From contig OW121744.1 in the NCBI GenBank assembly GCA_933228675.1, forward strand, positions 101,506,122 to 101,570,121: a stretch of DNA of 64,000 nt, read 5' to 3'. This stretch comes from Stomorhina lunata. Its lineage: Eukaryota; Arthropoda; Insecta; Diptera; Rhiniidae. Positions within the stretch are counted from its first letter, which is position 1, and every line of letters starts with the position of its first letter. Both the position numbers and the translations under genes were made by a program. Shown piece after piece: positions 25,533-37,300 of this stretch. The notes under the pieces were generated by a model. That model was not told where the DNA came from. It did not search any database and saw only the letters and a program-made list of their open reading frames with translations.

Positions 25533-26860
25533 TTCTATATATATAAAAATCAATGCCACTTTTCTGTGTAACTTTGTAACTCAAGAACGGGATCACCTAT
25601 CCAAAATATTAGGTTTTGTTTGGATTATTTAGTAGATGGTTTATGTGAAGTTTGCTCAAAATCAGTCGAGTGGTTCTTCATTTATCACATATTTTGCAAC
25701 AAATTAGTGTTTTTTTTTTGGAGTTTATAAAATCCATGGAAATTTTTTATACTGCATAAAATAATTTCCATATATTGTATAAACTCTATAAATTTTCTTC
25801 TATACATATAAAAATTTGATCATGTAATGATCTTTATCAAAGTTGTATATGAATTGAAGAACATTACCATGTTTTATGTGACCAAGTTCCGACAGGAGGC
25901 GCCACTGAAAATTAATCAAATTGAATTTAATCGTAAACTATGTTATTTAGCAAAGTTGAATCGCATGAGCCGACGAGGGTTTCTAAGTTGGTATGACCAA
26001 TTCCCAACAGTTGGCGCCACAGAAAATTACTCAAAGTTAATTAAATCATAAACTAAGCACTCGATCATGCTTTATCTTTAGCAAAGTTGTTCCCCATGAA
26101 CCGCAACGGTTTTAAGTTGTTGCGACTAATTTTCTAAAGATGGGATCACCTATCCAAACCAAATGTTAAGGTTTTGTTTAGATTATTTAGTAGATGGTTT
26201 ATGTGAAGTTTGCTCAAAATCGGTTCTTCACTTATCACATTTTTTGCAACAAATTACTTTTTTTGCAGTTTATAAAATCCATGGAAATTTTTTACATTTT
26301 ATTACATATTGCATAAAATAATTTCCATATATTGTATAAACTCTATAAATTATCTTCTATATATATTTAAATTTGATCAAGTAATAATCTTTAGCAAAGT
26401 TGTTGTGCATGAATTGAAGAACATTACCATGTTCGGTGTGACCAAGTTCCGACAGGTGGCGCCACATAAAATTACTCAAGTTGAATTTAATCGTGAACTA
26501 TTAACTTGATCATGCTACGTTATTTAGCAAAGTTATATCGCATGAGCCGACAAGGGTTTCTAATTTGAGATGGCCTATTCCCAACAGGTGGCGCCACAGA
26601 AAATTACTCAAAGTTAATTAAATCATAAACTAAGCACTTGATTATGCTTTATATTTAGCAAAGTTGTTGCGACTAATTTTCGAAAGATGGCACCAAATCC
26701 AAAATAAATTAAGCAAAATTATTTAAGTCGTAAATTGTTCATTTGATCATGCTATGATCTTTAGCAAAGTTGTTGCTCATGAGTCGATGAAGGTTTCTAA
26801 TGTCATTCCTTCAAATTTATTTGAGTTGATGCCGCAGCAACGAGCGCGTGCACAGCTAGT
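25533..26860 (+). mobile_element. Helitron-like non-autonomous element, forward copy
   Basis: The left end begins TCTATATATATAAAAATC and the right end closes with GCGCGTGCACAGCTAGT, ending CTAGT. As I recall, a TC start and CTRRT end after a GC-rich patch are the usual Helitron signature. Inside, a segment of about 553 bp is tandemly duplicated (GATCACCTATCCAAA at 25591 and 26144). Shorter subrepeats of about 115 bp are marked by GGCGCCAC (25898, 26013 and later). No Rep/helicase gene is present. The base before the left end is T rather than the usual A, and I could not draw a strong 3' hairpin, so the class is tentative. Confidence 0.5.
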
Positions 26861-27179
26861 GTTGTATATACATTATCAAGATTAAATCTATGTCCAATTC
26901 CCAAACTAGGCCTTTGATAAGTCTAATTTTTCTAAAGTGCTTAAGCTCTAGTCATTGACCTCTAAAAAGTCTAATTCTGTAAAGTGCAATCAAAGACTAC
27001 GTAAAAGATATTAATATTACGTAAAAGATATTAACCTCCATAATTTTTGTCTGTCAAAAGTGAAATTAAAATAGAAAAAGAACAACAAACAAACATTTCA
27101 TGAGCACATGTGTGTGTCTTAGCTTTCTCTCATTGGATAATCGTCTTCAGTAGTTTTTTCCGAATTACAGTAAATGCGG
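26861..27179. other. Short spacer between repeats
   Basis: Unique AT-rich sequence between the Helitron-like right end and the following minisatellite. No gene seen. Confidence 0.5.
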
Positions 27180-28440
27180 TATACTCTTTTTTATGGGAAT
27201 TTTCAAAGCGACCATATGGCAAAATCCATGTTTTAAGTGCAACATCTTCACATTACTGAGTCTTTGGTACAATTAATTTAAAAAGTCACAATTTCCATGG
27301 ATGGTCTCTAGATTCTCCAAACTTTTTTATGGGTCTTTTCAAAGAGTCCATACGGAAAGTCGATGTATGGAAATGCAACATCTTTATATTATAGGGTCTT
27401 TGATAAAATTAACCTAAGGAGTCATAATTTTCATGGATGGTCCCTTTATTTTCCAAACTTCTATATGGGACTTTTCAAAGAAACAATAAGGCAAATCAAT
27501 GTATTAAAATGCAATATCTTTATACAGAGTCTTTTGGGAAAATTCATCTAAAGAGTCACACTTTCCATGGGTGGTTTCTAGATTCTCCAAACTCCTTTAT
27601 GGGAATTTTCAAAGAGACCATACAAACAAATCAATGCACGAAAGCACAACATCTTAACATTATAGAGTCTTTGTTACAATTCATGTAAAGTGTCACAATT
27701 TCCATAGATGGTCCCTAGATTCCCCAAACTTCTTTATGGGACTTTTAAAAGGGACCATATAAACAAATCAATGCGTGGAACATCTTTATATTTAAGAGTC
27801 TGTGGTACAATTCATGTAAGGAGTCACAATTTCCATAGATGGTCCCTAGATTTTCCAAACTTCTTTATGGGACTTTTCAAAGATACCATGTAAAAAATTC
27901 ACCTAAAGAGTCACAATTTCTATGGATGGTCTCTAGATTCTACAAACTTCTTTCTTTTCAAAGGGACCATACGACAAAACAATGTACGGAAGTGCAACAT
28001 CTGTATATTAAAGAGTCTTTGGTGTAATTCATGTAAAGTGTCACAATTTTCATGAATGGCCCCTTTATTTTACAAAGTTCTTTCTAAGATGTTTCAAAGG
28101 GACCATACGGCAATTCAAGGAATGGAAATGAAATAACTTTATATTATAGAGTCTTTGATACAATTCATCTCAAGAGTCAGAGTTTCCATGGATGGCTCTA
28201 GATTCTTCAATCTTCTTTTTGAGACTTTTCAAAGAGACCATACAAACACATCAATTTATATTATAGAACCTTTGGTACAATTCATCTAAAGAGTCACAAT
28301 TTCCACGGACGGTCCCTAGATTGTTCAAACTTATTTATGGTACCATACGGCAAAGGGACCATAAGGCAAATCAATGCAAGGTAATGCAGCATCTTTATAT
28401 AAAAGAGTCTTTGGTTCAATTCATCTAAAGAGTCGCAATT
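27180..28440 (+). repeat. Minisatellite of about 130-bp units, about nine copies
   Basis: The phrase ATGGTCTCTAGATTCTCCAA or a variant begins at 27301, 27437, 27571, 27708, 27839, 27926, 28055, 28192 and 28309, spaced mostly 129-137 bp with one 87-bp and one 117-bp unit. Each unit also carries GGGACTTTTCAAAGAGACCA and GAGTCACAATTTCCATGG. Units are well diverged. Several short open frames in this region are repeat read-through. Confidence 0.9.
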
Positions 28441-28444
28441 TCGT

Positions 28445-29125
28445 TAGATCGTTTAAACTGTTGTCATTCATTTTGAGTAATTTTATGTGGCGCCACGTGT
28501 CGGGAATTGGTCATACCAATGTAGAAACCCTCGTCGGCTCATGCAGGCAATTTTGCTAAATATCGTAGCTGATCAAATTCAGTTTGACTAATTTTCAGTG
28601 GCGCCACCTGTATGAAATTGGTCATACAAACATAAAAACCTTTATCGGCTCATCCGAAAGAACTTTGCTAAAGATCATAACATGATCAAATGCACAGTTT
28701 ACGATATAATTAACTTTGATACATTTTTAGTGGCGCCACCTGTCGGAGTTTGGTCATATAATTTTAGTAATGTTCTTCGGCTCATGCGCAACAACTTTGC
28801 TAAAGATCATAACATGACAAATTTTTAAATATAAAAGAAGATATTTTATAGAGTTTGTACAATATATGGAAATTATATTAAAGAATATGTGTGTAAATAT
28901 AAAAAATTTCCATGGATTTTATAAACTTCAAAAAAACACTAATTTGTTACAAAAAAAAATATGATAAATCAAGAAGCGCTAGACTGATTTTGAGCAAACT
29001 TCACATAAACCATCTACTAAATAGTCTAAATAAAGTCTCAATATTTAGTTTGGATTGGTGGCTTCGTTCTTGAGTTATAAAGATACAACGATTTATGTAT
29101 AAATACATATATATATAGATTTTCT
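28445..29125 (-). mobile_element. Helitron-like element, inverted partial copy
   Basis: On the minus strand this matches the forward copy. It starts TCTATATATATATG near 29123, then has AACTCAAGAACG, a shared stretch around TAGTAGATGGTTTATGTGAA, and GACCAAACTCCGACAGGTGG with the GGCGCCAC subrepeats. The CTAGT end is not seen on the inner side, so this copy is truncated or merges with the minisatellite. With 25533-26860 it forms a long, imperfect inverted repeat with a spacer of about 1.6 kb. Confidence 0.55.
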
Positions 29126-29129
29126 AAAC

Positions 29130-29435
29130 GTGTGTCTTTGCAATACTCCGATTTCCAATAATACTATAGTGTAAAATCGTCTATCTTAATAATACTCCAA
29201 TTCCCAATCGTGTCTCTTTATAATTCTCAAATTTTCAATCATGACTCTTAAAAATACTCCGATTTTCAATCATGGTTCTTTATAATACTTGAATTTCCAA
29301 TCGTGTCTCTTTATAATATTCCAATTTCCAATCGTGGCTCTTTATAATACTCCAATTAAAAATCGTGGCTCTTTAATTTACTACAATTTTCAATCGTGAC
29401 ATTTTGTAACACTCCAATTTGTAATCTGAAGCCTT
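29130..29435 (+). repeat. Family E 31-bp array, short divergent block
   Basis: About ten units of the type TCCAATTTCCAATCGTGGCT then CTTTATAATAC. They are more diverged than the main family E block and lie immediately beside the inverted Helitron-like copy. Confidence 0.88.
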
Positions 29436-30335
29436 TAAAAAATGTGTTGCCTACTTTTAGGCTGCTTAATACTTGTAATGTGGGTATTTCTTTATATTTC
29501 AAGAAGCCCCTTAAAAATTATTATCTTAAAAATTAAAAAAAAAAATCATCCTCTTTTTACAAATTCTACAAACAATTTTAAGCATCTTAAAGTTTTAAAC
29601 ATGCATAAATATCAAATTACACTAGAATTTTGTAGAGAAGTCCCATTTCAATAACATCAACCAGTTAGTGATGATGTATTTTGTAAAACAACTCTAAACC
29701 TCTGTCAATATTATAACAAACTCACACAGATATCTGACATATATAAAACCATATAATAGAGACAATATATGCAGAGAGCATACAGAGCCACGCAGCAAAT
29801 GTGTTGTAGTTATCTTCAAACATGTAACAACATACATATATACGGATGCAACTACTAACTATCATATCATATGTAAACTGACCCAAATCCCCAAAGAAAA
29901 CAATAAAACAGAACATAGAACCGAGAAGATAATATAATAGAGAACTGTGATAGAGGAGAGATGTGCAAAAAAAACCAGATCATATGCATAACAAACTATA
30001 TAATACTAATACTGCACATACACACAGATATATGTGTGCTTATATAAATGTGTTAGTTTGTGGCTTTAATGTCTCATGTTTGTGTAGTATATGTTTAGGC
30101 ATGACACACATTATTGACAATGTAACATGTGAAAATTTACATACGTTTCCACGTACATATATTATGCATTGCTTGTGCTGCTTTAATGTAAACAAAATGC
30201 TGGATTTTTATGTAACAATATAATGAGATAATAATTCTATAGAATTTCAGGAAATGCTTTTAGGCAGTTAATAGTTAGCAAAGCTAATATTAACTGGTGG
30301 AGCCCTCAAAACACATGTACAGCTAAAGCTAATGC
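29436..30335. other. Spacer between two family E blocks
   Basis: AT-rich sequence with many ACATA/TATG runs. GCCTACTTTTAGGC (29449-29462) and GCTTTTAGGC (30256-30265) resemble the dispersed spacer motif. An 86-codon frame at 29963-30223 has no recognisable domain. Confidence 0.55.
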
Positions 30336-33300
30336 AAGAATATCAAATCGTGGGCCTTTATAATACAATAATTCCCAATCGTGAGCCTTTATAATACTAT
30401 AATTCCCAACCGTGGGTCTTTTTAATACTATAATTCCCAATGGTGGATCTTTATAATACTATAATTCCCAATTGTGGGTCTTTATAATACCATAATTCCC
30501 AATCGTGGGTCTTTATAATACTTTAATTCCCAATCGTCAGTTTTTATAATACTATAATTTCCAATCGTGAGTCTTTATAATACTATAATTCCTAATCGTG
30601 GGTCTATATAATACTATAATTCCCAATCGTCAGTTTTTATAATACTATAATTCCCAATCGTGAGTCTTTATAATACTATAATTCCTAATCGTGGGTCTAT
30701 ATAATACTATAATTCCCAATCGTGGGTCTTTATAATACTATAATACCAAACCTAGGTCTTTATAATACTATTATTCCCAATCGTGGATCTTTATAATACA
30801 ATAATTCTCAATCGTGGGTCTTTATAATACTATATATCCCAATCGTGGGTCTTTATAATACTATAATTCCCAATCGTGGGTCTTTATAAATTATAATTAA
30901 CAATCGCGGATGTTTACGATACAATAATTCCCAATCGTGGGTCTTTATAATACAATTATTCCCAATCGCGAATCTTTATAAAGCAATAATTCTCAATCAT
31001 GGGTCTTTATAATACTATAATTCCCAATCGTGGGTCTTTATAATTCTATAATTCCCAATCGTGGGTCTTTATAAACTATACTTAACAATCGTGGATTTTT
31101 ATAATACAATAATTCCCAATCGTGGGTCTTTATAATACTATAATTCCCAATCGTGGGACTTTATAATACTATAATTTCCAATCGTGAGTTTTTATAATAC
31201 TATAATTCCCAATCGTGGGTCTTTTTAGTACTATAATTCCCAAACGTGGATCTTTATTATACTATAATTCCCAATCTTGGGTCTTTATAATACTATAATT
31301 CCCAATCGTGGGTCTTTATAATACTATAATTCCCAATCATGGGTCTTTAAAATACTTAAATTTCCAATCGTGGGTCTTTATAATACCATAGTTCCCAATC
31401 GTGGGTCTTTATAATACTATAATTCCCAATCGTGGGTCTTTAAAATACCATAATTCCCAATCGTGGATCTTTATAATACCATAATTCCCAATCGTGGGTC
31501 TTTATAATACTATAATTCCCAATCATGGGTCTTTAAAATACTTAAATTTACAATCGTGGGTCTCTATAATACCATAGTTCCCAATCGTGGGTCTTTATAA
31601 TACTATAATTCCCAATCGTGGGTCTTTAAAATACCATAATTCCCAATCGTGGGTCTTTATAATACCATAATTCCCAATCGTGGGTCTTTATAATACTATA
31701 ATTCCCAGTCATGTGTCTTTATAATACTATAGTTGCCAATCGTGGGTCTTTATAATACCATAGTTTCCAATCGTGGGTCTTTATAATACTATAGTTGCCA
31801 ATCGTGGGTCTTTATAATACTATAGTTCTCAATCGTGGGTCTTTATAATACTATAGTTTCCAATCGTGGGTCTTTATAATACTATAGTTCGCAATCGTGG
31901 GTCTTTATAATATTATAATTCCCAATCGTGGCTCGTTATAATACTATAATTTCTAATCGTGGGTCTTTATAATACTATAATTCCCAATCGTGGGTCTTTA
32001 TAATACTATAATTCCCAATCGTGGGTCTTTATAATACTATAGTTCCCAAATACTTAAATTTCCAATCGTGGTTCTTTGTAATACTGTAGTTCCCAATCGT
32101 TGGTCTTTAAACTACTTAAATTTCCAATCGTTGGTCTTTATAATACTATAGTTTCCAATCGTGGGTCTTTATAATACTGTAGTTCCCAACCGTGGGTCTT
32201 TAAAATACTTAAATTTCCAATCGTGGGTCTTTAAAATACTTAAATTTCCAATCGTGGGTCTTTATAATGCTATAGTTTCCAGTCGTCGGTCTTTAAAATA
32301 CTTAAATTTCCAATCGTGGGTCTTTAAAGTGCTTAAATTTCTAATCGTGGGTCTTTAAAATACTTAAATTTCCAATCGTGGGTCTTTAAAATACTTATGT
32401 TTCCAATCGTGGGTCTTTATAATACTATAGTTTCCAATCGTCGGTCTTTAAAATGCTTAAATTTCCAATCGTGGGTCTTTAAAATACTTATGTTTCCAAT
32501 CGTGGGTCTTTATAATACTATAGTTTCCAATCGTCGGTCTTTAAAATGCTTAAATTTCCAATCGTGGGTCTTTAAAATACTTATGTTTCCAATCGTGGGT
32601 CTTTATAATACTATAGTTTCCAATCGTCGGTCTTTAAAATGCTTAAATTTCCAATCGTGGGTCTTTAAAATACTTATGTTTCCAATCGTGGGTCTTTATA
32701 ATACTATAGTTTCCAATCGTCGGTCTTTAAAATGCTTAAATTTCCAATCGTGGGTCTTTAAAATACTTATGTTTCCAATCGTGGGTCTTTATAATACTAT
32801 AGTTTCCAATCGTGGGTCTTTAAAATGCTTAAATTTCCAATCGTGGGTCTTTAAAATACTTAAATTTATACTTATAATTTAAAATCGTGGGTTTTTAAAA
32901 TACTTCAATTTCCAATCAAGGGTCTTTTAAATACTTATATTTCCAATCGTTGGTCTTTAGAATACTTCAATTTCCAGTCGTGGGTATTTAAAATACTTCA
33001 ATTTCCAATCGTTGGTCTTTAAAATACTTCAATTTCCAATCGTGTGTTTTTAAAATACTATAATATCCAATCGTGAATCTTTGAAAAAATTTCTAATCGT
33101 GGATCTTTAAGATACTCCAATATCCAATCGTGGGCCTTAAAAATGTTTTAATTTCCAATCGTGGGCATTTAAAATACTCCAATATCCAATCGTGTGCTTT
33201 TATAGTCCTACAATACCCAATCGTAGGTATTTAGAATACTCCAATATCCAGTCGTGGGTCTTAAAAATACTTCAATTTCCAATCGTGGGTATTTGAAATA

Positions 33301-33735
33301 CTCCAATCGTGTACTTCTATAATCCTCCAATACCAAATCGTGGGTATTTAAAATACTCAAATCGTGTACTTCTATAATCCTCCAATACCCAATCGTGGGT
33401 ATTTAAAATACTCAAATCGTGTACTTCTATAATCCTCCAATACCCAATCGTGGGTATTTAAAATACTCAAATCGTGTACTTCTATAATCCTCCAATACCC
33501 AATCGTGGGTATTTAAAATGCTCCAATATTTTAACGTGGACTTTTGTAATCACGATTATGTAATCATGGGTCTCTAAAATTAAATTTCAATCGTGTGTCT
33601 TTAAGATACTTCAATATCCAATGTAGGTCTTTGAAAAATGATTCTATTTCTAATAGTGAGTCATTATAATTTCGAATTTCTATAATAGTTTAATTTCCAG
33701 TTGAGGACCTTTGTAATAGTTTTCTATGATCCCAA
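30336..33735 (+). repeat. Family E 31-bp array, main block (about 3.4 kb)
   Basis: About 108 units of the type CCAATCGTGGGTCTTTATAA then TACTATAATTC. Variants succeed one another along the block: ACTATAATTCCC (30.3-31.7 kb), ACTATAGTT (31.7-32.1 kb), ACTTAAATTTCC (32.1-32.9 kb) and ACTCCAATATCC or longer mixed units (33.1-33.6 kb). Because 3 x 31 bp is 93 nt, a stop-free frame repeats every 31 codons, which explains the open frames at 32161-32358 and 32397-32882. Confidence 0.95.
32397..32870 (+). repeat. 93-bp higher-order repeat within family E, about five copies
   Basis: Three successive 31-bp units differ from each other but recur as a trio. Markers are CTTATGTTTCCAATCGTGGG, then ATAGTTTCCAATCGTCGG, then AATGCTTAAATTTCC. 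The trio repeats every 93 bp with almost no change until the last copy, where TCGG becomes TGGG. The long 161-codon frame here follows from this regularity and is not evidence for a protein. Confidence 0.93.
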
Positions 33736-34178
33736 TCTCCAATTTCAGCTAAATTTATGTAGGTGTAAGTATCAACCCTTTTATTTATACAACAAAAAAA
33801 ACTATAAAATATAATATTACCCGCCTAAACACACACACACACACACCTTTTTGACCTTTTGTTTACAATTACAGCTTTTGTTTGCAAAACAGAACAACAA
33901 AATAATGCCTAGTTTTAGGCATTATAGTGTGAATTTGCCAACACTTTCACATCACACTAATGTATAATTAGAGCCTGAATAACTTATGAAAAAATCAATA
34001 AAAGTTATAAACAAAAGCAAACAATAAATTATTTACAAATAGAATTCGATTAGATGGAAAATATGCGCACAAAAGCAGGCAATGATATTTTGTAAATAAA
34101 TAAATAGAGTCATATATTTTGGAGGATGATTAAATTTAATATTTATTGATTTATATGAGGTCATGGCAGAGGTAAATT
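33736..34178. other. Spacer upstream of retrotransposon 1
   Basis: AT-rich spacer with a CA microsatellite (33829-33846) and a GCCTAGTTTTAGGC near-palindrome (33907-33920) resembling the dispersed motif. No gene. Confidence 0.6.
33829..33846. repeat. (CA)n microsatellite
   Basis: An uninterrupted AC dinucleotide run of about 18 bases. Confidence 0.85.
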
Positions 34179-34183
34179 GTATA
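34179..34183. repeat. Target-site duplication GTATA, left copy
   Basis: GTATA directly precedes the LTR at 34184 and matches 38965-38969 on the far side of element 1. Confidence 0.85.
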
Positions 34184-34362
34184 TTTTATATCCTTAACAA
34201 ATAAAAGAGTTGGAATTACTTTAGTTTAATTCATTTATTTTACTGATAGAAATGGAAGTATAAAAATGTGGTTTTGTTACATGAGTAACGTGACGTTAAC
34301 AATAACGAAGTTTTCAATGTTGCCAACACGTTTTAAATTAGTAGACGATTTGATACACAACA
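34184..34362 (-). repeat. 3' LTR of retrotransposon 1
   Basis: A 179-bp repeat that reads the same as 38786-38964 throughout. On the minus strand it starts TGTTGTGTATC and ends GGATATAAAA. A possible polyadenylation signal AATAAA lies on the minus strand at 34234-34239. The LTR lacks the usual terminal CA, so the outer boundary rests on the target duplication. Confidence 0.93.
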
Positions 34363-34376
34363 ATTCTTCCCACGCC
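34363..34376 (-). other. Polypurine tract of retrotransposon 1
   Basis: The minus strand reads GGCGTGGGAAGAAT directly before the 3' LTR. It is purine-rich with two pyrimidine interruptions and is positioned where plus-strand DNA synthesis would be primed. Confidence 0.65.
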
Positions 34377-34386
34377 TCTTTATTCT

Positions 34387-37300
34387 TCATGGAGAAAACC
34401 TTAAGCGCTGCTTCCGGACTCTGGTTGATCTCCTAAGTGGTTGAGACGTAGGAGTTGTAGTTGCTCTACTTGGGGCAAATAGTAAATGTGGCTCCCTTTG
34501 GGTATTTAGAGGCGTTGGTGTTGAACGAGCAGGAATTGCTGTATTAGCATCAAACGGTGAAGGCGATGCAATATTAGATGGCGTTAAGCTTGTTGGTGTA
34601 GACGTAGATAATTGAGCGCCAATACTTAATTGGGACCGAGCCGCTCCAGTATTTGCGCACGGTGTCAAAATAGAAGGCAGATTTGGTGATTCACTTCCTG
34701 CAGAATTGTAGGTTGTCTCTTGACTTGGGGATGCACTCCTCTGATGTGAGCTAAATCTACGTGGGTAATCCCACTGACTTGGATTATATCTCTCCTCCGA
34801 ATTATTTTGATCTCTCTGCACACGGTTCTTTATTTGGTCTATGTGTCTTTTATACCTTTTGCCCTGAAACGAAATTTCATAATGCAAGCTTCCCCTCTTT
34901 TGGCTTATTATTCCACTTAGCCACTTATCCATCTTCTGGTTATTTGATAGAAACCAGATGGCTTGTCCCTGGTGAAACGATCGATATGTCGGATTGTTTC
35001 TAATAAATTGCTCTTCATTTATTGTTTCGGCAATATTCCGTGGAAAAACCAAATCGAGTCTTGAACGAAGGGACCGCCCCAAAAACAGTTTAGCAGGAGA
35101 TTGACCAGTTGTTGAGTGAGGAGCTATCCTGTATTGACGAAGAAATTCATTTATGTTCTCTTTCAACGTAGATTTTGTAGTTTCCATAGCCTTGAGTGCA
35201 TTTTTTACAGTTTGTACCGCGCGTTCTGCTTGTCCATTTGTAGATGGATGATAGGGAGCAGTCAACTTATGAAACTGTACACCAACTCTTTCTAGAAAAT
35301 GTTTAAATTCATTCGAGGTAAAGTTCGTACCATTGTCTGATACTAGAGTAACAGGCACCCCATATGTCGCAAACAATTCGTCCAATATTCCGATAGTAGT
35401 GGAAGACGTAATGGAGGTAGTTGGCTTTACCTCCAACCATTTACTGTAAGCATCGGAAACTATGAGGAGCATTGACCCTGCAAAAGGCCCTGCATAATCG
35501 ATGTGTACCCTTTCCCAAGGACCTTTCGGATACTGCCAGTGGTGATCTGTACACTTAGGGGGATTATGTGAATTTTTAGCACAATTCTCGCAGCTGAGAG
35601 CCATGTTCTCAACATCAGCATCTATGCCTGGCCAGTATACAAATGAGCGTGCGAGGCCTTTCATTTTGACAATACCCAAATGCCCTGAGTGTAGGTCTTT
35701 AAGAATTTTCTGGCGAAGTGATTCTGGAATGACGACGCGGTGTTCGAACAGTAAGCACCCATTCATGAGTTTGTAATTATTTTCTGGGGACTTATAGCCT
35801 AGTCTTTGTAGATTTTTACCTGCATCCAAATGCTTAACAATCGCTCCTAGATGCTCATCAACTAATGTTTCTTTTGCAATCTTTTTCGCTCTAATAGGTA
35901 GCTGTTGTATTTGATTAACGATGAAATTATCAAACTCATCGTGTATCCAGAAATCAGAATCCTCAACGAAATTAACTTGGTTTATTGCCTGCCCCTTTAT
36001 GGCACGGGAGCAAAAGTCTGCGTTGGCATTGGATTTAGTTGGTTTAAAAATTACCTCAAAATCGAAGTTAGCTAAGAAGTCAGCATAATTCGACATACGG
36101 CTGATGCATAATATTGGTAAGGATTTGTGGGGATGGAGAATTTGTGCTAATGGTTTATGGTCAGTAATTAAAGTCCAATGACGAGCGTATAGATATAGGA
36201 AGAACTTTTGTACTGCCCAAATTATTGCTAAGGCCTCACGATCCATTTGCGGATATTTTTGCTCAGTTGTTGAAAGGGCGCGGCTGGCGTATGCTATCGG
36301 CCTTTCCAAACCATTTTCCAAGCGATGTGAAAGGACTGCGCCGAGACCCACTTTACTTGCATCAGTAGCTAATAATAAGGGTAAGTTTGGATTGTATGAC
36401 ATTAAGACTTCAGATGATATCAGCGATTTTTTTATGTCTTCATAAGCTTGGTTGCCTTCGGGGGTCCATTGAAATGGTTCCTTTTTAAACATCTCCCTCA
36501 ACGCATGGTTACGAGTAGACAGGTTTGATATAAACGAACTGTAATAACAAGCCTTACCTAGAAACAATTGTAGTTCTTCCACTGACGAAGGTTTTGGTGC
36601 GTCCTTAACAGCTTTAATATGAGAATCGGATTTATGGATACCTTTTGCATCAATTTTGTGACCCAGAAATTCTACGGTGGGAGCGGCGAATACACATTTC
36701 TCTCTGTTGAGACGCAGGCCATTTTGTTTGAGTCTGTCTAATGTATTTTGAAGTGTAATCAGGAGCTCTTCAAAATTGGATGCATAAATTAATATGTCAT
36801 CAAAGAAACTACAAACGTTGGGCAGGCCGAGCAAGACTTGTTCCATACGTCGTTGCCAAATTGCAGGTATATTTGCGGCACCGTACACAGCTCTTGTTGG
36901 CCTTATCAGTCCGTGTGTGGGCGTATTTAGGGTGAGGGCATTAGCAAATTCATCATCAATAGTAAGGTGTGAATAAGCATCGGTGATGTCTAAATGGCAA
37001 AAAAGTTTTGAATTATTCATTTTATTAAGCAACATTTCAGCTTTCGGGATAGGATGCTCGTCGATTATCATCCGGGGATTAAGTGTTGGTTTGTAGTTAC
37101 CTGTGATACGAATTTTTCCGTTCTTTTTTGCTACCACGTGTGTCGGCGACGCCCATTCCGAAAACTCTACTTTTCTATATATCCCTGAAGCAATTTTAGC
37201 ATCGATTTCTGCTGCATACACATCCCTTAATGCTAAGGGAATTTCCCTCGCTTTGGCAAATATGGGGGTCGCATCTGGTTTGAGATGAAGTTTTGCAGGA

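Noticed and set aside
32161..32882. Plus-strand frames of 65 and 161 codons with a 31-residue repeat
   Set aside because: They arise because three 31-bp satellite units equal 93 nt without a stop. Nothing supports translation.
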